From NCBI GenBank assembly GCA_027886175.1, contig JAJNNQ010000075.1:55923001-55987000 (forward strand): a DNA stretch of 64,000 nucleotides, given 5' to 3'. Position 1 is the first letter of the stretch. The number at the start of each line of letters is the position of its first letter. The stretch comes from Phylloscopus collybita. Its lineage: Eukaryota; Chordata; Aves; Passeriformes; Phylloscopidae. Positions 38,591 to 48,262 of the stretch are shown here, piece after piece. The notes beneath the pieces were generated by a model. That model was not told where the DNA came from and ran no database searches. It saw only the letters and a list, made by a program, of their open reading frames with translations. The position numbers were made by a program, and so were the translations under genes.

Positions 38591-41371
38591 AAAGTCTAGG
38601 TAAGACTCTTACATATATAATGGCACAGAAAATTTTCCCTTTTTTATGTTTCTCTTACTGATACAAGAGAACCATAAAACATAGGTAGTTTCAGAATGAT
38701 ATTTTGTTGTTGTAAAGGACAAGAATATTTTCAATATATTCGACTGAATTTTGTCAACAAGTCTCTTGTAATACCATAGGGAGCAACTTTTGGTATAATG
38801 TTCCTAGCTTAAAAAAGTAGATTTACTAGATTTACTACTCATAAAAAACAGGGACAGTGTCAGGTTTGGTTTTTTTTCTTCAATTCTGTTAGTCTTTTAA
38901 AACATTCTTAAAATCTGAGAAGTGATGTTTAAAATTATTTCGAAGTAGTATGATTTTTCTAAATTTTTTTTTGCCTTTTCAGTATCTTTGATACTTTTAC
39001 CCCTTTTTAAAATGCCTATTTATTTTTGTGGATTTTTTTTTAAAATAATAGATCAAATTTAAGCCACAGTTTTAAAAATCCCTGAGATAAAGCAATCTGG
39101 TTGCAAAGGCAAAGTTCATTTTTTCCTTCATACAAGATAATATATTCTCAGGCGTTTTCTGGGATTTTTTTTATTGCACATGTTTAGCAAGTAGAGAAAT
39201 GACTCATGCTTAATTGGCATTAAATCCAGAATTCAGAATTTCATTAACTTAATTCTCTGTCAATGGGAGGATAGACTTTCACCGTTTTGCCTCTATCTTT
39301 CTGTCCTTCTACTCTGATCCTGGAAGGAAGCATACAGTATAATTTGAAAATATGAACATTGAAGTAAATATTTCTTTCTATTTGATATTGAAAATTATGT
39401 AACCAATAAAAGTACTGATATTTGATAATATGGTCTTTCTAGTTGTTAGTGTAAATTTGTGTTCCTGAAGTGTTCTCATTTCTTTTTCTGTAACTTGCCC
39501 AGTAAAGTTCCTAAAATCTTTATGAAATTCCTATGTCCCCAAAATGTTATAACTAAACTTATTTCCTTCTGTTCTTGTAAAGCAAAGCATTCCAATGAGA
39601 AAGATAGATTTTTGAAAAAAAAGCTTAACTGGCAGAAATTCTTTGGCTACCCATGTTAAACCACTAAAATATTTGACAAGGAAATAAGTATCTCACAATA
39701 TCTCTTAGTAGCTTCAAATAGGTCCATTTTTTATGGAAAGGGATACAATTTCTGTGTGAGACTACAAATTGCTTATACAAACAACTTTGTCTTAAAGAAA
39801 GAAGGTAGAAGTCAGGGAGTTTGGACGAAGCAATTCATGTAACTTTGTCACACTGAAGTTATAAGAAGTTTTGTGCTGTCTAGGGAGGTCCTATGATGCT
39901 AGAGGCAAAGGAAAATCGAAATCTGTTTAAAACAAATACCTTTTTTTCCTGCATGGATACTATTTTTCTTCACTTGCCTTGCTTGTTGTTCAATTTAATC
40001 TCTCATATGGGTACCAAAAAGCAGCTCATAAGAATTTGGCAGTGTTTTCATTGTCTCTTTCAGACATTAAATTCCCACCAGCAAATAAAATAAAATAAAA
40101 TACTGTTGTGTGTACATTTTGTGCTGACAATACTCCAAAGTGTGTGATGGATGTTGCATATGTGATATATTAAACAAGGCAGGATTAATGTGCTGATCAA
40201 TAAGATGTCTCAAAAAAATCATCTTTGCAGATGGCCATGTGTGTGTACTCAGGCATGTCTGCATTTATGTTTCAAACAAAAATTATCATCAAAATTTTGT
40301 AGCTTTAGTGCCAGGAAAGAATTATTTTTTGGCTCTAATATCATTATTACCTTATCTTATAAGCATTGCAGGATCTTTTAGTAATCTGTAACACTCAAAT
40401 ATTAAGAAAAAAAGAATAGATCTCTACTCTATGACAGAGACTAGTAAAAGACTTAATATGCATTGTTGTCACTATTCAAAGCAATTCTATTTCCTTTTCT
40501 GGTATTCCAGAAAGAGAAAGTTTCCCTTTTTAGTACAATGAGATTTAAGGCACCTTTTTCTGCATGGTGTGCACTGTCACACATGCACACACATGTGAAA
40601 ATGTCACTTTCTGTATCAATTGCTTGTGTAAGAATCACTGGAGCTTTTCCCTCCTATCAGTGTTTTCCCTTTCCTATTGCACTGCCAGCTATATTTTTAA
40701 TTCTCTTTAATAATAGCCTGTACTTCTTTGTGTTTCAAATCCTTTTAAATATTTTGCTCTTTTATCTTCCTTTTCAGCAAGACTAGTAGATCTGTATCCT
40801 TTCTGACTTTGGGGCCTTCTGTGTCTTCAAAATTCAGTAATGACTTATGGATTTGGTATTGTTCCTTCAGGTTTTAAATTCTAGAGTCTGCTCTCTCCTC
40901 TGTCTACTGATGCTTTCTTTTCCCTTTTGGGGGATTTCCTTGAGATTAGTGGTTTGGGTGAGTCATAAGAGCCCTCTCACACATTAGTTCATTCACCATG
41001 CAGAGATGAAGGAAAATCAACAGATATTTCAGTAACTTCTTTAATGAGACAGGGACATTTGTGGTATTCAGCCCTTCTCTTTTCCCCAGAACAAAAAGTA
41101 GTGAAGTATATGGATTCTTACAAAGCCCTGAAAATGCATCATGAAAGTAAAAATTATAAGGGATTAGGAACCAAATGGTGAGACAAATGTTGCACTTGTG
41201 TCCAAAAAAGGCCAAAAGGTCAGCCTGGAGAATACAGAGAATTCTGGCAGTCAACCAGAGGTCAACCTGGAGAACTTCTGACAGTCTTACTTTAGCCTAT
41301 AGGAAGAACTGTGGAGTGAATCATATTAAAATATATTTCCAGACATGTGAAGGAAAATACAGTATTTGGTA

Positions 41372-42125
41372 AAGGCAGCATGGATTTATTTACCAAGTAT
41401 AAATCATGCCTGACCAGTACGATTGCCATCTATGATATGTGATGAGAAGAGCTTTAGCAAGGTTTTTCACATTTTCTCCCATGATATTCTCAAATTGAAG
41501 TTGGGATGTTATTATTTGTGCAGGTGGATGTCTAGATCATGTAAAGCTGGTCAGATCCAGAAAGTGCTGTTTATGGGAGGTCTGTAGCAAGGGTGGAACT
41601 GCTGCGGTCTGCACTGGGACCTCTATTGATATTGTTATCAGGGACCTGGAGAAAATAAGAGAGCTGCACCAACTGTGCAGAGAGCAAATTGGGAAGCATC
41701 TGTTGATATGCTTTTGGTAGTCAAGCTACCTTTTCAGCAACCTGAACAGGCTGGACAAATGGGCTGATATGGGCTTTGTTAAACTGAAAAAGGGGAAAAA
41801 ACAGGTGCCAACCTGGGGATAGAAGAGCCCCTGAGATGGCACAGGTTTGGGATTAGCAAGCTGGGAACAGGCCTGCAGGTAGAGCCCTGGATCTTGGTGC
41901 CTCAGCCAGCAAAGTTCCGTGGGCTGTATGGACAGAACCATGGCCAGTCAGTACAGAGAATGATTATTCTCCTCAGTTTAGTACACATTAGACCATATTT
42001 ATAGTACCACATCCATTTTTGGCCCACCTGTTACAACAAAGATATTGATAAACTGGAGTGAGTTTTGCTGAAAGCTGTCAAGACAGACTCCAGAGCAGTC
42101 TTTGGTTCTGGTCTCAAGTTCATCA
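41372..42125 (+). mobile_element. CR1 LINE ORF2 (reverse transcriptase) relic, sense +
   Basis: The text follows the CR1 RT region: a 'catggatttatttaccaag' entry block, GCCTGACCAG, AAGAGCTTTAGCAAGG, GATATTGTTATCAGGGACCT, AACCTGAACAGGCTGGACAA, then CACATCCATTTTTGGCCC and GATATTGATAAACTGGAG. Frames are broken throughout and the segment holding the catalytic FADD motif is missing. The copy ends near 42125 without the CR1 3' tail, so it is truncated at both ends. Confidence 0.85.
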
Positions 42126-43141
42126 GCACATAACACATTCCACTTCATGCTTCGTCTCTTTTGTTGGCTTGATGCCCCTCACTGCTCATCTGCTATCAAT
42201 ATTTGAATGAAATGTCTTTGCCCCAACATGTTCCATTTCTTTACTGCACCGTATAAAATCTCTTCTGCTTTAAAAACATTATTCCCAGCATGTGAAAAGG
42301 AGTGCTGGAACTGTACACTAGGAGCATAACAATTGCAAAGCAAAACAAACAAAAAAAACCCTGTTTTTTCTGTAGTCATAGATGTCCGAACTCATATGGA
42401 TGACATTTTTCTAGAAATTAATTCTACCTGAGGCAAATGTCCTGCCTGAAAAAAAAAAAACCAAACTAACTCTAAACAGACAAAGTTTGCCCAGAGTTCC
42501 AAGAAACTGAGAAAAAGGTCTTATAATGTGAAGTGTTAGTCGCTTTAATGTAGGCTGGGCCACCAGCTCTGGTTGGAATAACATATTTTTCTTCCATTTT
42601 TGTTAATTGTAGTTATATACTTGCATGAAAAGAAAATGAAAACAGATTGAATTTTTTACGTTGTAAAATTGCTGCAAGAGTATTTTATTTTTGATATTTT
42701 AAAGTTTGCATTTTAATGTTGATATTTCTAAATATTACAAATATTTAGAAAATAAAAGTTTGAGTTCTTTAGAGGGTGACAGATACATTTAAAGACACAT
42801 AAGGATCTAGCCTTACAAATGTAGTGATACTATTTGATATATTGAGTAACCTCTCTTAAGTAATGAAACACTGTTCTTCCTACTTTAGGTTTTCTATTTG
42901 ATGCAGATTCTGAAACTGATCCAAGCTGTATGAGTATGGAAATTGAAAAATAGATTATACAAAATCCCAAGGTTGAGTTTATGTCATTTTAAACTTTTTC
43001 CACGTTCTTTTATTAAAGAAACAGTTTTGTGGAAATTTATTAGAGAAATAGAGTTATTAGAGTTAAGTTTTGCAACTTAAGACTCTACCTATTTTATGTG
43101 GGTTTTTTATCAATTGCAAAGCTTATAAATATAAATAACCC
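42126..43141 (+). other. DOK6 intron 2, unique stretch before the LTR
   Basis: No exon or transposon recognised. It contains a perfect 12-bp AT-rich hairpin at 42725-42751. Confidence 0.6.
42725..42751. repeat. Perfect 12-bp hairpin with a 3-base loop
   Basis: TTTCTAAATATT (42725-42736) and AATATTTAGAAA (42740-42751) are exact reverse complements around ACA. Confidence 0.9.
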
Positions 43142-43578
43142 TGGTGGTTTAAAAATGGTACTCCCCAGTTTAGTTCTCCCACAGGGACTCAAAACCACGC
43201 TGCTGCTCACTCGCTCCCCTCTTCCCCTCCCCTTCCCACTCTGTTGGGATGGAGTTGAGAATTGGAAGCACAAAAGCTGAAAATCATGGGTCGAGATAAG
43301 AATGATTTACTAGAAACAGCAATGAGACAAGAAAATGAACAGTAACAGCAGCAATATAAGCAGCATAAGGCATAAGACAAAGAAACAGTTTACACAGAAA
43401 AGCCTGCAACAATATCCAGCTCTTCCCCACCATGCTTTCTCCCCACTGGAAGAAGAGAGAGTTCCTTACTCCAGCCTCTGGCAATGAGTGAGGTGGAATG
43501 GAATAACATCTGGGCCTTGCCACACACCTCTCCTGCTTCCTGTAAAAAAATTAACCCTGTCCTGGCCGAATCTAAGAC
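43142..43578 (-). mobile_element. Solo ERV LTR, internally shortened, sense minus
   Basis: On the minus strand it begins TGTCTTAGATTCGGCCAGGA and CAGGGTTAATTT, and later reads TTATCTCGACCCATGATTTT before a purine-rich block (GGGAAGGGGAGGGGAAGAGG). It ends GGGGAGTACC...AAACCACCA. This order matches songbird ERVL-type LTRs, but at about 437 bp it is short, so the middle is probably deleted. No target-site duplication is clear. Its upstream end (43578) is 100 bp from DOK6 exon 3 and it is antisense to the gene. Confidence 0.75.
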
Positions 43579-43649
43579 AGGGGAAAAACAGTTTAGGGTA
43601 AAAATTGAGCAGCTAAGGTTAATATTTTTATTTGTACTATTTATACACT

Positions 43650-43678
43650 GGTCTAAAATACTTTTTCTTCATTTTAAG
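43650..43678 (+). other. DOK6: 3' splice site of DOK6 intron 2
   Basis: A pyrimidine-rich run leads directly to AAG at 43676-43678. The possible branch region (GTCTAAAAT) does not match the consensus perfectly. All these signals must sit in the 100 bp between the LTR edge at 43578 and the exon. Confidence 0.6.
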
Positions 43679-43793
43679 GTAACTGAGCTGCACAATATCA
43701 AAAACATAACCAGATTGCCTCGAGAGACAAAGAAGCATGCAGTGGCAATTATCTTTCATGATGAGACATCAAAGACATTTGCGTGTGAGTCAG
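43679..43793 (+). CDS. DOK6: DOK6 coding exon 3 (PH domain continuation)
   Basis: This exon is 115 nt, or 38 codons plus one base. Its translation begins [20 protein letters not shown] and ends with [11 protein letters not shown] followed by the first base of a split codon, presumably Glu. It joins exon 2 in frame (FHK to VTEL). The match is to DOK6, with [17 protein letters not shown] rather than the VARLPKSTKKHAIGIYF of DOK5. The acceptor is a good polypyrimidine stretch (CTTTTTCTTCATTTTAAG) and the donor is CAG|GTAAGC. The intron before it is phase 0 and the one after is phase 1. Intron 3 retention would add about eight codons and then a TAG. The exon covers about residues 59-96. The PH domain is completed by the next exon, which is outside the window. 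An antisense solo LTR ends only 100 bp upstream, at 43578. Confidence 0.95.
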
Positions 43794-44591
43794 GTAAGCA
43801 ATTGGTGCTTCATCTCTAGCTTGAAGAGATCAAGTCACACATCAAAGTCTGGCTCAGATGAATTAACTCACAATGCCAGATAGAAATTCTTAGCTTAAGG
43901 AAATGTGTGGTAAACAAAGAACTTTGGAGTTTGGGGTTCAGGTCTTTTGGGGTTTGGTAGGGGTTTTATTTAATACATGTTGAGAGGTGTTAGGGGTGTT
44001 ACAGAGCTCGTTTTTTCCATTCTTTTTATTTGCATGCAGATGTCTAAAGAATGGAGGTTTCCAGCTAAACTTGTAAATCCTAGTAAAAAATAACCTGTAA
44101 GATGTTATTAAGTCAAGATGTGAAACATTCTTTTTTTTAACAAGCTTTGCTATAGGCACTTACTAAACTAGTAATTATCATGCCATTGGAAATAAATGGC
44201 AAATACCAGCTAAAACCTCAGGATATTTTAAAGCAGTGTGTCAAGCAGTCTGTGGTTTGAATGACTCCATAGCATAATTACTAGACTAGCATAGAACAAG
44301 ACTTGGGCATTATGGTACATAGTGGCAGGTAGTTACTTGCAAGACACCAAACACTGGACGATTAAAGTGCACTGTTTTCTTGTTTGAAAGTACAATTGTA
44401 TGCATCTGTGTCCTAGGGTATATTTTAACAGAAAAAAAAAAAGTTTTTAAAAATAGTGGAAAGTTCTTTATTGATAAAGTTTATGCTTTTTTTAGTGACA
44501 TGTTTGAAACTGTACATTTTAAAAGTTTATATAGATAATACTATATATATGTTGTTTGGGTTTCTTTAAATATATATATAACATTATGTAT
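43794..44591 (+). other. DOK6 intron 3, first part
   Basis: Begins with the GTAAGC donor. The rest is AT-rich unique sequence with a (TA)n run near 44568-44580. Confidence 0.6.
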
Positions 44592-45013
44592 ATATGATGA
44601 AGGACCTAGAGGGGAAGCCATAGGAGGAGTGACTGAAGTTACTTGGTCTGGAGGAGACTGACAGAAGACCATTCCAGTCACAACTTCCTTGTGAGGGGAA
44701 GAGGAGAGGCAGACACTGATCTCATCTCTGGGGTGACCAGTGAAAGGACCTGAGGGAATGGCCCGAAGTTCTGTCTGAGGAGGTTTAAGTTGGATATTAG
44801 GAAAAGATTCTTCACCCAGAGGGTGGTTGGGCACTGGAACAACCTCCAAAGGGAAGTTGTTACAGCACCAAGCCTGACAGGGTTCAAGAAGCATTTGGAA
44901 AATACTCTCAGGCACATGGTGTGACACTTGGCACTGTCCTGTGCGGGGCCAGGAGTTGGACTTGATGATCCTTGTGGATCGCTTCCAACTCTGGATATTC
45001 TATGATTCTATAT
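44592..45013 (+). mobile_element. CR1 LINE 3' end fragment, sense +
   Basis: CR1 landmarks appear in order: GGTTTAAGTTGGATATTAGG, TTCTTCACCCAGAGGGTGG, GGGCACTGGAACAACCTCC, GTTCAAGAAGCATTTGGA, CTTGATGATCCTTGTGGATC, then CTTCCAACTCTGGATATTCTATGATTCTATA as the 3' terminus with repeated ATTCTATG units. It is 5'-truncated and non-coding. The 128-codon frame on the opposite strand is an antisense shadow. Confidence 0.93.
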
Positions 45014-45689
45014 CAATATCATCATATAAACATTGAATAATGTACAGTGTAAATAATAAATTAAATACAGTGAAACAAAACCTGAGAAATGTGGAGGAAG
45101 TTTAAAAGTGTGCAAGGTCATGAATTATGTAGATTTTAGATCAAATATTGCAAACAGAGAGAGATACGTACATTCTGCCATGAAAGATTGACAGCTTAGT
45201 TTGTTAATTAATTTAATTTTAAAGACACACATAGAAAATCTGTCTGTCTACAATCGGTTTAAGAGATCATTAGATAAGTAGTTCACATTAAGGATTTTGA
45301 ATTCTAATGTGTAGCATTAATAGTGACTCTATATTATGATTAATAATTGAATAAAAACTTTTTAATTATATTCCAACAGCACTGAAGTCAGTTCTGTGGA
45401 AACTTCTTTATTTGCTTATACATGAATTCCCCTTCTTTCCTAATGAGAAGATTTTGTTCCTTCCCTAGAATTACAATGGTTCAGGTGTATTTGAACTGTG
45501 ACAGCAAGTCATAACTTCAGAATTCATTCACTAAAGAAGGGACAAACTTAAGGAAGTTAAGCATGTCTGGTCCACTCATCCCCTTCCTCTTAACCTTGAA
45601 CCCCGTTGTAGATACAAGGCACATGTAACTTTAGGTGCTTTCGGTGTCAGTATGAGATGCTCTCCCTTGAGGCTCTATACAAAGATGTG
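45014..45689 (+). other. DOK6 intron 3, unique spacer between CR1 copies
   Basis: AT-rich sequence with no exon or repeat that I recognise. Confidence 0.55.
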
Positions 45690-47517
45690 TTTTGAGTGGA
45701 TAGAACCCTGGGTGAAGTGGCAAATAAGTGGAGAGCTTATGGACAGAGATCAAAGTTCAGACCAAGACAGATGATATAGCAGGTGTCTGCTCTAGACCTT
45801 CTCATCAATAAGAGAAGGCAGATGAAACAATCTTAAGGCAGGTGGAAAAAGCCTCATAGTCCCAGACATTGGTATTCTTGGGTGACTTTAACCTCAGCAG
45901 TAACTACTGGAAGGCAAATAAGGCTGAACACAAGCAATCCAGATTTCTGAAACAGATTGAAGACAATTTCTTGATACAGATGATCAATAGTGTGATGAGG
46001 GGAGATGTTTGTTCAGGGTTGTGTTTGGCAGGCTCCTGTGGATCCTTGAAGGGCAAAGGACCCCAAGAGAGCTATCCAATCTGCAAGGACAACATCCTCT
46101 AAGCACAAGAACTGTTCTCCCCAATCTCAGAAGGCAAACTTCACAGAAGACGAGTATGAATGGACGTGGAACCCCTGACTCAGCTCAAACACTAAAAAAA
46201 ACCTACAATGAAGCAGAGACAGACTACTTGGGAGGCATACAGAGGCACCATCTATTTATCTAGGAATGGAGTTGATCAAGCTCCAGCTCAGGGAAGTGCA
46301 AGATGGAAAATGTTTTTTAAAGTGCATCAAGAGTAGAATAAAGCCTAAGAGTGCCCCATTGCTCGCTGGAAGAGTTGATGTAGAGGCAAGGGTCATGAGA
46401 AAGGCTAACGTACCTTTTATACTGTGGTTTCCACTTGCAAGGCTCATCCTGAGGTCTTCCAGGTCCCTGAGCCCCTGAACATGATGCAGTATCCCCAGCA
46501 CAGGGGGAAGACATGGTCAGGCATAACTTAAATCACTTGGATTTCATACATGACTTAGTAGAACTTGATTGTCAAGAATGACAAGAAAGAGGATCCAGAT
46601 AACTGTGTTCCAGTCAGCCTCACCTCAGTCCCTGGGAACACTGGTGAAGGAAATCACATGTAAACACCTGAAGGACAGCAAGATGAATGGGAGTAGAAAA
46701 ACCCACTTTCCATATGCAAATCATGGTTGCACATGAGGTGTCTGGCAAAAGAAAGGCGGTGGTTCTTATATACCTTGGTTTTAATGGTCTTTGACACCCT
46801 TTGTAGCTTCCTCCATAGCCCCCAAAACTGGTGGGCACTGGATGGATACAGACACTATAAAGTGGACAGAAAATAGGCTGGACTTAAAAAACCAAGGTTG
46901 TGAAGCCAAGCTTGCAGGCCAGAGGTAGTGCATCCCTCAGGAATCAGTGCTGGGACCAATACCATTCAATATCTTCATTGACAATCTGCATGGTGAGGTG
47001 GAGGGTGCTCTCAGCTGGTTTGCAGGTGACACCAGGTGGGAGTGACCCAAACTGGGAAGGTGGGGCTGCTGTCAGAGGGACCTGGACAGGCTGGAGAAAT
47101 GGGTTTACCCAAACCTTTTGAAGTTCAGCAAGAATAAAAGCTCTTTCTCCTGGTTTTTGGTAATCCCAGCCACAAGACAGGCTTGGTGCCAGCTGTTGGG
47201 AAGCAGCTCTGCAGCAAAGGTTCTGGGGTCACGGTGCACAACACGCCCTGGACACCATTAGTAAGGGTCTTCACAGCAGGTACTGGAAAGTGATCCTTCC
47301 CTTTTATTCAGCACATGTAGGACTACATCTGGATTCTATTTTGTGCAATCAGAACAATATTGACATACAGGAGTGAACCCAGGGGACGGCACCAAGAGTC
47401 AGAGGAACATGACATGTGAAGAGAGACTGAGGGCTTGTTCAGCCTGGAGAAAAAATAGTTCAGGGGATATTATTGCTTAAACGATCTAAGAATACAGAGA
47501 AGATGGAGCTATAGAAG
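45690..47517 (+). mobile_element. CR1 LINE ORF2 relic (endonuclease through reverse transcriptase), sense +
   Basis: The frame at 45869-46102 encodes VFLGDFNLSSNYWKANK, the CR1 endonuclease block with its GDFN core. It is followed by the CR1 linker region, then an RT block (CAGCCTCACCTCAGTCCCTG, about 46613-46632), CAGTGCTGGGACCAATACCA and TTCAATATCTTCATTGACA. The catalytic FADD box reads FAGD (near 47019-47033), so even the motif is broken. Frame changes and stops abound. The copy is cut by the left edge of an LTR at 47518, and I cannot see CR1 resume after 48262. This is the longest CR1 in the window, at about 1.8 kb. Confidence 0.88.
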
Positions 47518-48262
47518 TGTCCTGGTTTGGAAAAGAGAGGTGTGTGCTAAGGAAGGCAGGAGCCTCCCTTGAAATGGAGAATGTAAACCCTCTTCCTCTG
47601 AATTGCTATAATTTTGAAATTAAGAGACTCTTAGGCAAAGATATGGGAATAGGAGTAACAGTTCTTTACTAGGAAAATTAAAATAAAAATGTAGTAGTAC
47701 AAAAAACCAACCAAAAAAAAGAGAACACTGACAGTCAGAATACAGCCGGACACCCTGTTGGTCAGGGGGTTGGTAGCAGTGCAGTGAAGTCCTCCTGGAG
47801 TGACAGATGTGGTTCTATTGAAGCAATGATCCTGTAGAAAGGTGTAGTTTTCTTCTGAAGGTCCAGTGGTGTTGAGATGGGTCCAGTCTGTCTCTGGGAA
47901 TCCAGTGCAAACAGTCTGCCTTGGTGTTCCGGCTCTCAGATTTTTATCCAGGTAGGAATGCTTTGCTCCTCCCACTGGGTGGAGCATCTCACAATGGGAT
48001 GATGGAATGCTATCAGTCATGCAGTGAGACTCAATGGCCCAGAACAGAAAATATCTCCCTGGAGGGATTATGGGTGGTGGAAGAGATAAAGAAAACTGCC
48101 CACCTGATTTTAACAGCTGGCCCATTAACAGAAGATACCCCCCACCCCAGAGTTATGAGGAATGGGTCATGGAAGAGTCAAAGAACACTGCCCCACCTGG
48201 TTTTAACACATGGTTAATAGAATACATACTTTTGGTTACATCTTGCACTGCAACCTAAAACA
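47518..48262 (-). mobile_element. Solo ERV LTR, sense minus
   Basis: On the minus strand it begins TGTTTTAGGTTGCAGTGC at 48262 and ends AAACCAGGACA at 47518, giving TG...CA ends. A TATA-like GGATAAAAATCTGAGAGCC (around 47934-47952), a CTAGTAAAGAACTGTTACTC block and CATTCTCCATTTCAAGGG near the end match, from memory, a known songbird LTR order. The 5-bp flanks AGAAG and AAAAG differ at one base and are a plausible old target-site duplication. The U3 part carries a duplicated block (48079-48133 and 48171-48222). A 164-codon frame on the LTR sense strand is judged non-coding. There is no internal retroviral gene. Confidence 0.82.
48079..48222. repeat. Imperfect tandem duplication inside the LTR, 92-bp spacing
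   Basis: Copy 1 has AAGAGATAAAGAAAACTGCC and copy 2 AAGAGTCAAAGAACACTGCC. Both continue into CACCTG.TTTTAACA and then TTAA.AGAA. They are offset by 92 bp. Confidence 0.85.

Larger units (their letters stand above)
34801..41371 (+). other. DOK6 intron 2, late part
   Basis: I see no exon or clear transposon. Low-complexity tracts are present: A-rich with (CAA)n at 37929-37966, a G/T-rich block at 38456-38590, and (ATAAA)n near 40084-40103. Confidence 0.55.

Noticed and set aside
44541..44927. 128-codon minus-strand frame
   Set aside because: It is antisense to a CR1 3' end.
47631..48125. 164-codon minus-strand open frame with N-glycosylation-like sites and a hydrophobic end
   Set aside because: It lies wholly inside a solo LTR, crossing the promoter-to-terminator part of it. 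The hydrophobic stretch comes from the A/T-rich segment. There is no internal retroviral gene and nothing supports translation.
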